Shown here: positions 10,480 to 22,750 of the stretch, piece by piece
Position numbering within the stretch: position 1 is the first letter of the stretch
Layout: each line of letters starts with the position of its first letter
DNA from: Styela clava
Lineage: Eukaryota > Chordata > Ascidiacea > Stolidobranchia > Styelidae
DNA: 64,000 bases
Assembly (NCBI RefSeq): GCF_964204865.1
Contig: NC_135254.1
Coordinates: 11,041,001-11,105,000 of the forward strand
Direction of reading: 5' to 3'
Notes under the pieces: model-generated
What the model was told of the DNA's origin: nothing
The model's input: the letters and a program-made list of their open reading frames with translations, nothing else
Databases searched by the model: none
Made by a program: the position numbers and the translations under genes

Positions 10480-12795
10480 TGTTGCTGTTTTTCTTGATCT
10501 TGCTATTGTTTTTTTTTTCTATCTTTTTTCATCCTATCGTTGTGATAAATTTAATATTCTATTCTCTTTTATTACTGGACCAATTGCTTTGAAATTTTCA
10601 ATGGCTAAAGATTGTATTTTTGCTAGAACGCCATTACTCCAAATTTATTTCACTACTATTTATTTCAAATAATTCTGTGGTATTCTTTTTTGTGTGCTAT
10701 GACGTCATCAAAATTTGCGCACCTTGACGCGGTCCGCGAACGCATATCGGCGGTCTCGCGCCTAACAAACGTCGTTGGATCTCGTAGTCCAGCGGATAAG
10801 ACCTCAAAAATGATGGAATTGTGCACTTTTGGAAGCAAGCATGAAACTTGGCACACATGTACAGTAGCATATTCTGATTAATTTTGGATATGGTGCCATC
10901 CATGAAAACACCTCGTTGCCATGGAAACGAGGCATCATCCGTATTGCTATTAAAGGGAAATAAACATTACTTTAGGAAAGGATATTTTCAAGATAAGTAA
11001 ACCGATGTGTATATAAGAAGTGAAGAATATGATCAGAAGTGCATTTTGACAATTTCCCTTGATAACAGAATACCTGTTACCATGGAAACGAGGTATCGTT
11101 ATCGACCAAACACAATTATAAGTCGCACAACCTGTATTTTCTGTTATTGTCATGGATCACAAATTAAGCTACATTCACTTTCAAAATGTAATTCCGTTTG
11201 TGCTGATTCAACTGCCATCGCCAATGTTATACTTTCAAACTCATAGCCATGTAAGGCTGGTGAAAATATAAAATATATATCTCATAACTGACGGATTATT
11301 GTTATCTTGGAGCTATCATATCGTCATCACGTATTTTAATAAAAATAAATTCATTCTTTTAACTCTGGCATTAGTATCTCAGTCACATAAAAACGGGAAA
11401 CTTGCGTTACATTTCAGCTCAAACTCGGCTGGAATCGTTGATTATTCTAATCTATATCTAACGTCAACTTATGTAAGTGCTACAAAAAGAAAGAAATAGA
11501 AAAACGATTGAAATAAATATATTTTCCAAAAATATATTCCACAAAGACTCCCCAATACCTAGTGGGGGCAATTTTACCATTTAGATATATACTCTTGCAC
11601 TTTTGGATGCAAGCATGAAACTTGACACACATGTACAGTAGCATCCTTTGATCAATTTTGCAATATCAGTCGTTATTTCCGCAATCCTAGTTATTGGGGA
11701 GTCTTTGTGGAATACATTTTCGGAAAATATAATTATTTCAATCGTTAAATCGTTTATTTCGTTTTGTAGCACTTACATAAGGCGACGTTGGATATAGATT
11801 AGAATAATCAACGATTCCAGCCGAGTTTGAGCTGAAATGTAATGCAAGTTTTCCGTTTTTATCTGACTGGGATACTAATGCCAGAGTTAATTAAGAGAAT
11901 TAATTTATATTTATTAAAATATATGATCACGATATGATAGCTCCAAGATAACAATAATCCGTCAGCTATGAGATATATATTTTCACCAGCTTTACGTGGC
12001 TACGAGTCCAAAAGTATACCATTGGCGATGTCAGTTGATTGAGCACAAAAGGAATTACATTTTGAAAGTGAATGTAGCTTAATTAATTTGTGATTCATGA
12101 CAATAACAGAAAATACAGGTTGTGCGACAAATAATTGCGTTTGGTCATTAATGATACCTCGTTTCCATGGTAACCAGGTATTCTGTTGTTAAGGATAATT
12201 GTCAAAATGCACTTCTGATCATATTTTTCACTTCTTATATACACATCGGTTCACTTGTCTTGAAAATATCTTTTTATAAAGTAATGTTCATTTCACTTAA
12301 ATAGCAATATGATGATGCCTCGTTTCCATAGCAACGAGGTATTTTCATGGATGGCACCATATCCAAAATTGATCAGGGGATGCTACTGTACATGTATGCC
12401 AAGTTTCATGCTTGCTTCCAAAAGTGCATGATTTTACCTCTTATCCGCTGGACTATCGTGCTTAGCGAAAGTGGGAAGTTTTTATGTGGAACGGTAGACT
12501 GTGATACCTGATCTGGTAATACAGACGTGACGCGAATCAGTTGGTATTTCAATTCACGTTGAAACTGATTTATGAATTGATCATCGCCACAGTACCTGGG
12601 AAAGCTATGAGAGTCCCTCTACCGTTATCCCGGGTAGTCGAGTTGTCTATACTATAGTGAGTTGTTCATCTCCCGATGCGGCTGCTGGTAAGTTACCGCA
12701 TGTGATTTTCGGGAAATTCATGATATTTATTTAAAATATTTATTCTTGCCTTCCGTGTCTTTATATTTGAGCATTGCTCTCTTGTTATTATATAT
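10480..12795 (+). repeat. Family A copy A2, split by the foldback element
   Basis: Family A blocks from the CAATTGCTTTGAAATTTTCA block onward occupy 10480-10785, then the foldback intervenes, then the end block appears at 12757-12795. This suggests the foldback inserted into a pre-existing family A copy. Confidence 0.45.
10786..12454. mobile_element. 1.67-kb foldback (long inverted-repeat) element
   Basis: The left arm 10786-11562 (about 777 bp) and right arm 11687-12454 (about 768 bp) are imperfect inverted repeats, similar over their full length with scattered substitutions and small indels. The arms begin GTCCAGCGGATAAG and end CTTATCCGCTGGAC. The 124-bp spacer carries a third, direct copy (about 11610-11678) of the segment at 10826-10890 that contains GCAAGCATGAAACTTG. 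Open frames in the arms mirror each other and look non-coding. No clear target-site duplication was found. Confidence 0.85.
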
Positions 12796-13309
12796 TATTC
12801 GTTCAATTTTTTGATAAAATGAACCAAGATAAAGCATTTACTCATTCAAACTAGATCATAAAACCCAGTTGGCTTCAAGGCAAATAGATATATATATATG
12901 TTGTTGTGGTTTATTTTCTTGATTAAAGAGATTTTCCGTGGGCAGATTTTGCGTTTATGCTTTCGGCATAGTTTCAGCCTCTTGTCCAGTACACGCTTTT
13001 CTTCACGTGTATGAAACAAACAGCCGTTTGGTAAGCCACCATGGCATATGTATATTTTCCCAATGGTTCATTTTCTAAGGTCCCAAGTTTGTCTGATACT
13101 GTTCTGCTCGTATACCGATATTGTTGATTTTATTAGAGCTTTATATGTCATTAACAATGCGCGCTTCTTGATTGCAAAATTTATGTCAATAGTTGATGAG
13201 AATGGAACTTCGAATGGTAAGACACTCTTGGAGTCGAATGAAATACAAATTTTTATATAATTCGAAAAATAACATATTGCGAAGACTGCAATCTTCTTTA
13301 CCACTAAAA

Positions 13310-14760
13310 TCTATAGATCGTTTTGTCATTACGTTGTTGTTGTTGGTATTTTTTATTTTTTTTTGTTGTGAAAAAATCGAAAAATTCTCTTCAACTACTG
13401 GAATCAACTACTTTACAAATTTGCAGTGGTTGAGATTGCTGTCGCTAAAAGGCTTACTTTAATTCCTTTCAAATTTTTCCGTGTTTTTCACTTTGAAGTT
13501 TTGTGTGATGACTAGAGATGTACCGATACCACTTTTGTCGCCGATACCGGCTAAAAACGCCGATACTACAAAAAGGCCGATATTACCGATATTCCGATAC
13601 CGATACTATGCAATCATTACTTAATCAAGTGTGCTGTGTAGGGCAGACGGGTTTATTAAAACAATGGTCTTTGAGCGTTGTTCATAGTACACATTATTTC
13701 AGATCGAAAAAAAAATATATATCACATAATATGAAATTAATGTTTGCTATCCTGATTAATTTACATTGTACAGTAACGCGAGTAATCTCGGTGTTCAATT
13801 AGAAAACTCATCAGCCGGGATGTCCAATTTGAATTTAATGTTAATATCGCGACCTTCGAATATCACATACACATTCTAGCGCCGCCGTCCTACGTTCAAA
13901 TTAAAAGCATTTTACAAATATTTTATTTCGCGGCTAATCGTAATCGTCGATGCAATAAGTCAAAGCCAACATGAAAGAATATCAATCAGCACCGACAAAA
14001 AGAAGGCCTACCTATAACCGTCGAGGATGTTTTTTTTACTTTACTATTTTATATTATTTTACAATTGCTATAATATATTTTGAGACAGTCTAGGGCTAGG
14101 CGGTCATGTCAATATATCTATAAAGAAATTGTGTAGTTAAACAAAATTAAAACCTGAGTAGAGGGATAATTGTGTCGGAATTTAGTTTATCGATGTCGAC
14201 GGATTAATAGACACTCGTACTTGACGACAAACAGTCAGAATTTATACCCGTGCCAAAAGTCCATGTGCCGTTAATAAGGACCCCAATTCCACTATATGAT
14301 TTAAAACTGGGCGCCTAGTTGCTTTTTGTTATGTGCTGTGTTGATATATATTTCATAATTACTATGTAATATTAAAATTGTCAATATAAAAATTTGACAG
14401 CGAAAATAGCCAAATTAGTTGAGATAGTTTGGATGATAAATAGCTGAAAACACGTGAATCCTATTCTCTCGCGGGGGTGGGGACATGTATGGCTCATAGC
14501 TCACGAACACTCCAGACAAAATATAAATTAAAAAGTAGTATTCCAACTTATCTTCAAAACATTCTGAACCATATCAAAAAGGCAAATATATCGGAAATAT
14601 CGGCCTTAATCTAACCTATACCGATACATGGCCGATACCAAAAACATTGCCGATACCGATATCCGATACATCTCTAGTGATGACGTCATAAAAATTGCGC
14701 AACGTGTGGTGGTGGTTCTGCGATCGCAATTTAGCGATCTGGTAGCCGGCGAAGTCGCTA
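13310..14760 (+). repeat. Family A copy A3, interrupted by a hAT element
   Basis: Family A sequence 13310-13512 continues at 14677 with TGATGACGTCATAAAAATTG, which matches the equivalent block of A2 (TATGACGTCATCAAAATTTG). The interruption is the hAT element 13513-14676. Confidence 0.65.
13513..14676. mobile_element. Non-autonomous hAT element with perfect 8-bp target duplication
   Basis: The inverted termini are TAGAGATGTACCGATACC at the left and, read inward from the right, TAGAGATGTATCGGATATCG. Both arms contain repeated CCGATA motifs. It is flanked by GTGATGAC at 13505-13512 and 14677-14684, an exact 8-bp duplication as expected for hAT insertion. At 1164 bp and without a long open frame it carries no transposase. 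Confidence 0.92.
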
Positions 14761-14915
14761 TTTTCTTGTTAACCACTAACCACGCCGCTACGTATTTTCG
14801 TATGTATGAGGTGAAATACAATGTCAAAATTTATTGAAATACGTTATTTGTAAGTCATGAGGAATTGTTATACCAAACTATTCGCTGAATTCTTCCCAAG
14901 GGCAAAGTTATTTAG

Positions 14916-14921
14916 TTTATT
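14916..14921 (-). terminator. Candidate polyadenylation signal of the galectin gene
   Basis: AATAAA on the minus strand about 385 nt beyond the stop codon of the galectin gene. Confidence 0.4.
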
Positions 14922-15304
14922 GTGATTACAGAAATGATTGATGCTCGCTAATTTGAATGGAATTACACAATAGGATAAAAATATACAGCAGCAATGAAAC
15001 GACAAAAAAATCTCACAAATTAAAAGAAAATACGTCGGATAACGTAAAGTATAAATGAACAATTACATTTTGCTATGATAACATTCAATCAGTATCCTCG
15101 AAAAGCAGCCTATGGTCCAATTATCGTATGAATAATCTTCAACGATGATTCCGAAACGGTATCCTAATTATACAATAATTTGCTCTTAGTTTACCAGTTT
15201 CAACAATTCAAAACAAAGTACACTATTATGAAAACATTTATAAGTCTGAACATCACTTAATGTGAATTGGATTTTCATCAAAGAGCCTTCCATCAGTTTC
15301 ATTT

Positions 15305-18300
15305 TTACTCAAATTGGACTTTTGTAAGGTTAACTGCTCCATTAATACGAAGAGTGCGAATAAGATTCAGAGGACGTATTCTGTGAGCGTACGTACAAAT
15401 TTCCATACCATTCAATTCAACATGAAATGCGGCCTGATCCACCCGAAACATGAGCTGAATAAAACATAAAAAAACAAGCACATTTAGCTTCAAAAATGAA
15501 TTCAATTGCAGCAATTCACGAAGTTATTCAATATTTGTGCTTCTAATTCTAATTAAATCACCGGAAGTTATTCTGACGTTGCTTTGAACAGATAAAATCC
15601 ATAGGTAAATTTAATACGTTGCCTAAATATACCTACGACGAATACTGGTAATACCATTCGAATAGAATACATAGAATGACCGACAAGAAAATTTTGAATA
15701 ATCGCATAAAAACGACCTTGTTTCATTTTTTTATTGTCATCAAGCACATATTACAGCAACACGGTAGATTTAACTACCTCAATTCTTGCAAAAAAACATG
15801 TCGTTGTTTGAGATATTTACGATTTAATTAAATAGTAAGCCTGTTCGAGATTTTTCAGAACTTGTGTATTAGGTGTTAGCAAACTCTCATGACTTATAAC
15901 CATCGCATCGTCACCACCCGGTCATTGTTTAATTCTTTTTTATACGGATATGTGTGCTTATTCTGTTTTCGGTAGAAATAAACTTTCTCCCTCTATGAAG
16001 TTATTCAGTAAAGCGTAGGCTTTCACATACCTTAGCTGATAAAAATCAACAAACCTTATAGTAACTTAAACTCTCATTTTTTACCTGAAACGGAACTCCG
16101 TATTGAAACGGGAACGGAACACTCAGCGCTCTTTCTTCTTGGCCCCAACATTTGTTTTTCTCAGTATTTCTCACCATTGCACGCTCGGGAATTCGAGGGT
16201 TGAAGTGTAAAAAGATATCTCCAGAATCCGATACAAAATCAAACATAATTCTGAAAAAATAGGTTTTGTGATATCATTGACAACAAGAGATTGACAATTT
16301 ACCAATTCCATCGAACAAATATCAAATTATGCCAGAACTATAATGCGGATGGATTGAATTACGTTAAAATGTGAGTTACTTTATTGCCATTTTTTGTATC
16401 AATCACAACCACTTAACAAGAATAACGGTTTCTAAATCACAATTTTTGGAAATATTTCTAAAAATTGAAAAAACCTAAATAACACGAAGTCATTTACCTA
16501 TGTGGATTTCTGTTTTGTGGTATACCCGAAACAGTAACTCTTCGGCCTCTAATGTTCTTGAAAGGCACAACTGCCGTGCATGGTACAGCCTGTATCGTAA
16601 GTGTAATGAAGTATATTATATTGACACACACGTTACAGCAACGTTAATGATTAATTTGAGCCAGATAAAAGAAGACTGCTTCGTGACTGCTATATTTTCA
16701 ATTAACCTTAGTAATATGAAATCTCTACGGAGACTACGGTTTATTTTTAATGTACAGTAAAAATTCTCCTATTAATATTTTGCCGTCTGATTCATGATTC
16801 AAGAGTATCGTATTATAATGAATCTTTACTTCACAAATAACATTCAAATATTTGTCCACACCCACCTGTGAATACGTGGGAGTTAGAAAAGTCCCATACT
16901 ATAATGTTTCACAATTTGTGTCGACAAATATAAGTATACAATGCAATACAGATTAACTAGCCAGAGGTAGACGAGTCGAAATGAATGATTTGTAAAGATT
17001 TGCTTTTGGTTAATACTTACCGGGTTATTGATAAGGGACGGCACTCCCATCTGAAAAAAAAAATAGTTTGATCGTTTAGTTTTTCATTGACATGTAAGCA
17101 CGTAATAACAGTGTACGGTTTAATTAGGGTTGCCATATTTTTGTGCCCTCAAATCGGGACGCCTCCAAAGACGACAGCTGTAATTTTTTCAACTTTAAAT
17201 TTACCGATTTTACATTAGAGATTAGAGGGTACATTTAAAACCATCCCGGCTGTCTTTATTGACCATATTGCCATCGAGAATTCATGCACTGTCTGTCTTT
17301 AAATATCGGTTACAGTTCGAAAACAGAAAGGAATTTACGTTAACGTTAAGCACCCTTTTGGCGTACGGGGCTTACACGTAACAAATTGCAGTACAAAGTT
17401 AGCGGAAAACAACGAAACAAACAAAATCACTCATCCACCTTCGGTAAGTAGGTTACTGGTACGCTACACAGCAACAACAGTATCGGGAACATGCTAAGTG
17501 GTAATGTTCGTGTATTATGCTTACAGACTGAGCGCCAAAGCGGGACTTTTGGCTGACCGGTCGGGACGCCGAGACAAGACGTTGGAAAATGGGACTGTCC
17601 CGCCTAAAACGGGACGTATGGTAAGCCTTGGTGTTTAATAGCTCTCGACATTTCAGTCGTAGCCTATAACTAAGCTTAATTAAAGATGTGTTTCTTTCGC
17701 TTCGGAGTGAACACCTGCCTAGCAAATTAGTCATATTTGTTTATCAGTCATAATGAAGCAAATGTTTTTATCTTGGTAAACAAGAAACTAGCAGTCGACA
17801 CAGGCATTCACAAGTACCGTACAATTCTTGCAAAAGTACATTCTCAATGGAATGAAAGGTAAAAATACAACCTAAATTACCCAACAATTTGCTTCAATCA
17901 CTTCCTATGAAATTGTTTCGCGAAAATTTGAAGAACAATTTTGATCATTAAATGTTCACTCGGCTGATTCGTTGGTATTTATTGAAAATAAGTGTTCACT
18001 GTGGGGATATACCTTAAGCTTGTTACTTACTGGCTGGGGTTGAGGTTGAACTTCATGGTCGAAGCGAACCATACTGATTTGAACAGCTCCTTCTATGCTG
18101 AGGAATCGTACATTTTGCATGTTGATTCTGTGACCATATTCAATGAAATGCCGACCATTCACAGCAATCTTAAAATACATAAGAAACAAGATTTCTGATA
18201 CTCAGCTTCACCAAGTGTCATTTGCGATTATTTCAAAGGAAATGGACAGTGAATAGTTTTAAATTCATTGACGGAAATACATTTATTCTTCTGTATTCGT

Positions 18301-19590
18301 TTGTTGGATATTCAATGTGAACCGTAGTCCTTAAATAACGATGGGAGCACGTTAAAAAAGAAACTTAATTTAAAAAATCTTCGAAAGGAGGTCATCATGA
18401 AAGCTTGAAAACCATTGGTATAAAATAAATATTATGAGGGTAAAGAGTGGCAATTCACGTTATTGAAAATTTCTTTTCTCAATGTATTGGTACCTAGACA
18501 ACTTATCTCAGTGTCCTTTACGAGGTGTATCAATATCAAACCAGAATGCCGTCAATAGCGAATGTGCTAATACGAAAATAACCAAATACTTAGTTTCTAG
18601 TAATATTATTATGTATAAGATTAAAAAATATTTCATACTGCTCATAGTACCTTGTATTGGTGTTGCTGACATAAAATTATGAGTTCAAACGGCTGCCCCA
18701 TCATAAATGGAAATCCATTAGAAGCCCGTTCCTCAGCTTCCCACATTCCATTCCTCTTCGTGTTTCTTACAACAATATTCCCAGAGTCGAATCTTGGATT
18801 GAAGTGAAGCGCATGATCATCGGGGCGAGGGCCCTTGAAGTTCACCGAAAATCTAATGAAAAAAAAAATAAAAATTTATGGTACTATCATCATCTAACTT
18901 GCGTTTTTTAGTTCTCGAACGTCAAGTGAATAAATTCTGATATACATGTGCGAACTGCTCTAAAAGCACACACCACGAACTAAAAAGTTATTTATTAATG
19001 TATCGCAGGTTTAGGTTGACTGATCCAATTACCATCCTCGCTGCCTCACTCAAGATAGAATAAATTGGGAAGTCGATGTTGTGACGGAATGACTCCCTTC
19101 CTCCAAAAATAGCAACTCGCATATCAGTAGATTCTCATAAAAAGTAAAGACTCACCTTCCGCCGTTTGGAGTTCCATTGATGTAAACCATAAATCCAGGA
19201 CGTAGAGACACATTTACATTCAGTGGAACTATCTGAAACATTGAATGTCATTTTATATACCAAAGAAACAAAACCGAAGGGATATGATATTTATGAATAA
19301 TTCGCGGTCCTAGCAGTTTGATTTATTCCAATATAAATGTCTGATTCTTCAACGGTTTCATCCATACTTCAAATTGGTTTCCCACTTTATGCCAGTGGTT
19401 TTGAATTGTCAGAATCGCATCGTAATATTGGCTTAGCTACAATTATAACATTACATCAAATATCGGTCAAGCATGACAAACCGAACATAACCTGACCGAA
19501 TCAATAACAGCCGAGGCAAATTCAGCGAATGTTTGAATATAATTAGAGCGAAAGTCGTTTACTTACCGGGTTGAACATTGGAGCACTCAT
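15305..19590 (-). CDS. Tandem-repeat (two-CRD) galectin
   Basis: Beta-galactoside-binding lectin, expected to be made in the cytosol and exported without a signal peptide; none is present. Exons: 19567-19590 (MSAPMFNP), 19156-19232, 18651-18852, 18031-18168, 17021-17050 (linker MGVPSLINNP), 16498-16589, 16085-16250, 15305-15454; 292 aa. The first CRD spans about residues 10-140 and the second about 158-292. Both keep the full sugar-binding set: H50, N52, R54, N64, W71, E74, R76 in the first (HFNPR, VRNT, WEAEER) and H203, N205, R207, N216, W223, E226, R228 in the second (HFNPR, VRNT, WGQEER). A QPQPQP tract begins the linker. The third CRD intron cuts strand F4 in the first domain (QYK/IAVNG) but strand F3 in the second (VPFQ/LMF), the pattern of chordate bi-CRD galectins such as galectin-4, -8 and -9. 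All phases join. Confidence 0.95.
17125..17630. mobile_element. Non-autonomous hAT element in a galectin intron
   Basis: The termini read TAGGGTTGCCAT and, inward from the right, CAAGGCTTACCATACGTCCC. Internal GGGACTGTCCCGCC and TCGGGACG motifs are typical of one widespread hAT terminal family. Near-identical TTTAAT-containing flanks suggest a target duplication. It sits between the first-CRD last exon and the linker exon. Confidence 0.75.
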
Positions 19591-19599
19591 GATGCACTG

Positions 19600-21398
19600 C
19601 TATTAAATGTATACCAATACTGCCTTGACACTTAAAAACGCTAAATAACAAATTGGCTATATGTAACATCAGTCAAAAATGTTTAAGGTATTTCGATGAC
19701 GTATTATGAATGCCCATGCCTGAGGCTCGAAAACTTTGTCGAGCAATATTAAAAAAACAATCTCCATCTACCTTAAAAATATATGTAACTCAATACTGCA
19801 CTATGAAAACACTTGTAATGGAACTTAAACATTGTCGTTGTTAAGCAAAGCGAGTAGCAGTATACAGCTACACCGCAAGTAAACAATTAAATAAAAGTAT
19901 GAAACAAGTTGGTAAATTTACTGATATTTCTAACAGCATTGACGAGTTGTTTATACGCAGCGGATGAATTATGAGATAATGAATGTAGCATAATAAACGC
20001 ATATTTTTACGTATCAAGCTCCCACGCAAAGCCGGAAGGTTTTCGCCTCACAAACGATTACACAATCAGCAAAAAGGCCTATCTATAGTAATTAGCGATA
20101 CATGGCACCAAGATGAAGCCTTTTTTTAAGTATTGCTCATGGCGGGGACATTCCAATAAACAATTTAGAGCAGGGGTCGGCAAACTACGGCCCGCGGAAC
20201 AATGTAAACAGCAATATGACGTATTTCAATTCAATCCTAACGGATACACGACAGGACCACCAAAGTGACGTTCTAATAATAAGGCTTGAACTTGAAGTCC
20301 AGACTCGAATCCAATTCCATTTTCCGGAACATTCAGATACGGCACAGCTTTTAGGCTAAAGACAGGAAAAATTGTGCATGCAGTTTGATAACGACAAGGC
20401 CTTTCATACGGCAAACGATTTTGCAAATTGTGTCACTGCCTAACGTGCACTCTTCCTTACCCTAGTGTTTTATTGATAGTTTTTTATGTTGCTGAATTAA
20501 AGTACATTTAAAGCTCCAATTGTCATTTAACTTGCCTCCGTATAGAGCTATTGAACTGCAATATAAACCGAAGAAAGCCTGCTATAACCATGTCTACGTG
20601 CAATATAACTCGCCGAACTGCGCTGCCAAATATTGAGAGCGCAGTATCGCTTAGTCACGTGTTTACTTGTCTCGTGATTTACGAGAGTAAGCCGTCTATT
20701 ACATCATAGAAGGCAATATGTAACAATAATCTCAATTTTATGTTGGCGAACTTCGAAATAGTATTTCAAAGTCTGTTGGACCAGAGCCGTTATATAATGG
20801 CTCTGGTTGAACGCTTCAAAACCATTGAGGGGTATTTTGCGTTATACCTATGTGCGTAGATAGCAGTCGATCAATGGTCTAATATACTTGTAACCGTGAC
20901 GCTCAGGAATGTATTCATGAGCCTTTTGTAATGCTAAAAGTAATTCACGCTAATAATTCAGTCTATACGCATGCTATTTTTTCACGAATATGATTTTCAC
21001 GGAGTTATTTAGGTATGTGAAAAATAATTCATTATATCATAACCAACCTCCAGTCATGAAGAACATTTTAACATCTTGAATGAAATTAATGAATGAGCTT
21101 AAAAATTGGAATAAATACAAATAGAATTCGCAACCACCAATACTCTGAATAGCTTACGTCCCAGCGGCAGAGGTGTTCCCTAAACAGTGGTTGTCCCGAA
21201 ACTCGTCACATTGTCGGGGTAAACTTTAGGACTAGGTAAAAGGGAATACCACTGAGCCAAAGTTCTTGCGAAAACATTATCGTATGGTTGCCATATTTCC
21301 AAGAACTAAATCCAGGGTAATTTTTATATATATAATATCTACGATGTAAGTTCGCCGCTCTCTGCAAAGAAATATAAAATGAAGATTGTGAGAATTAC
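19600..21398. other. Gene-poor stretch upstream of the galectin gene
   Basis: Apart from the hAT fragment, no exon or structured repeat is supported. An acceptor-like site (TTTAATAG/CAG) ends at 19600, 10 nt before the galectin ATG, so the 5' UTR may continue in an upstream exon that I cannot place. Confidence 0.4.
20170..20470. mobile_element. hAT-type fragment upstream of the galectin gene
   Basis: Starts with AGGGGTCGGCAAACTACGGC, a classic hAT terminus. The minus-strand open frame at 20226-20426 inside it resembles no transposase. The other terminus was not found. Confidence 0.5.
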
Positions 21399-21558
21399 CA
21401 AACAATTCCATGGTTTTATTGGGAACGAGAATTCCGATTATTGATTTTCCTGCGATGGTTTGAATCGCGTTTAACAAGAGATCTGTGCCAAAGTCAATAC
21501 ACGTGGGGTGATCAAATTTAATGATGTTTCTGCGGTTGGAAACGATAATCTGATACAT
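21399..21558 (-). CDS. Orphan open exon, function unknown
   Basis: ATG at 21558 opens 53 codons plus one base and ends at a good donor (TTTG/GTAATT). The residues are mixed and protein-like (for example NRRNIIKFDHPTCIDFGTD, then GKSIIGILVPNKTMELFG), unlike the low-complexity frames of nearby repeats. No partner exon was found downstream on the minus strand before the galectin gene. It could be a lone exon of an unseen gene, a pseudogene piece or chance. Confidence 0.25.
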
Positions 21559-21636
21559 CAATTCTCAAGTTCAACGAATATCGAAATTATGTATTCCGAA
21601 TTACTGGCTATCAAGGTTTCTTTCCGCACTTCAACC

Positions 21637-21722
21637 AGGTTAGGGTTAGACCATAATTTTATTCAGATTTTTTTTTTATTCTAGTTCTTACGAGTTCGGG
21701 GACTGTCTGTGTTAGCCAAGTG
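21637..21722 (-). mobile_element. Fragment of MITE family M1
   Basis: Matches the interior and one arm of the element at 3612-3849 in opposite orientation (GGTTAGGGTTAGACCATAAT, then CGAGTTCGGGGACT and GCCAAGTGA). Confidence 0.7.
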
Positions 21723-21849
21723 AATATATCACCTGCCCACAGGCTTCAGTCCATTTATACAACTTGATGTAAAGTAGGCGAACAAAATTAGATACCTGAA
21801 TATTGGTACATAAACTGGAGCGCCAATTTTTGGACACGTTTAGTGGCCA

Positions 21850-22235
21850 TAACGATCGTTTCAAAATTTTGTTGTTATTGTTATTTTCTTTCGTCATTAT
21901 CATTAAAAAATCGCTTTTCTCTTCGAATACTGTACCAATTGCTTTGGAATTTTCAGTGGTTCAAGATTGATTTTTTTTGCCAGAAGGCTATTACTTTCAT
22001 TTATTCCTGAATTTTCTATGAATTTTATAAGATCTAATATTTCATCCAAAATTGCGCTGTATTAATTTTTAATTATGGGAACACGGTTTTTAATCCGCCA
22101 AGCGTGACGGCTGACTGTGAAAATTCTTGCGACTGAAAACCCGGAACTTTTTGAGGGTACGGTACCGGTAACGTCAAAGGTAAACCCTGCTTCGCTCTAG
22201 TCCACGTGTCCATATATTTGAGCGTTGCTCTCTTG
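21850..22235 (+). repeat. Dispersed repeat family A, copy A4 (most complete)
   Basis: Has the blocks CAATTGCTTTGGAATTTTCA, AAGGCTATTACTTTCATTTA, CCAAAATTGCGC, CGTGACGGCTGACTG, GAGGGTACGGTACCGGTA, CTGCTTCGCT and the end block TATATTTGAGCGTTGCTCTC. The internal ACGGTACCGG and TATGACGTCA motifs may be remnants of a promoter. Confidence 0.65.
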
Positions 22236-22680
22236 TTCTATTTAGGACGAGATTGATGTCGCTCGCTTCCAGGCTGTCGTTAATGAATTCACAAATTTTG
22301 TGTCGTCATAGTCATGTGATTTTAGAGGATTAACACTGCATTAATTTGAGTTAACGACAGTGCATTTTCGATATTTCGACTAGCGTTTTAATTTTGATGA
22401 TTTTGCAATATACTGCGTTTTCCAGTGTGGAGAACGAACTGCGTTTTACTAAATGCTTCGAATTTGATAAAGTGCGTCAACAGTAATGTTACTTCATAAC
22501 TCATTCAGAATATGGGTATCAGAGGATTGCTGACATTGACCAATCGTGGTCTGTACTTTCGCCTAGTGTTGCAGTTTCAAAGCAGGGAATTTTTGGATCC
22601 TAAATGTCCTCACAACGATTTATACAATTTCTGTGTGTGGTTTCAGACAATTTATAAAATGGTCCGTGGCAGTGAAATAG

Positions 22681-22750
22681 TTCAGAACTACTGTCCTACT
22701 GGTTAAAGCGTTGGCTTGAGAGTTACCTGAAGATTTCAAGTTTAATCGAT
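22681..22750 (+). repeat. tRNA-Leu-like SINE remnant
   Basis: Contains an A-box-like TGTCCTACTGGTTAAAGCG followed by TTGGCTTGAGAGTT and a weak B-box (TTTCAAGTTTAATC), in the order and spacing of a leucine tRNA. The B-box is too decayed and the stems do not pair well, so this is not a working tRNA gene. Confidence 0.35.

Noticed and set aside
10385..10672. 95-codon plus-strand frame rich in Phe and Tyr
   Set aside because: It spans family A repeat sequence and consists of T-rich tracts.
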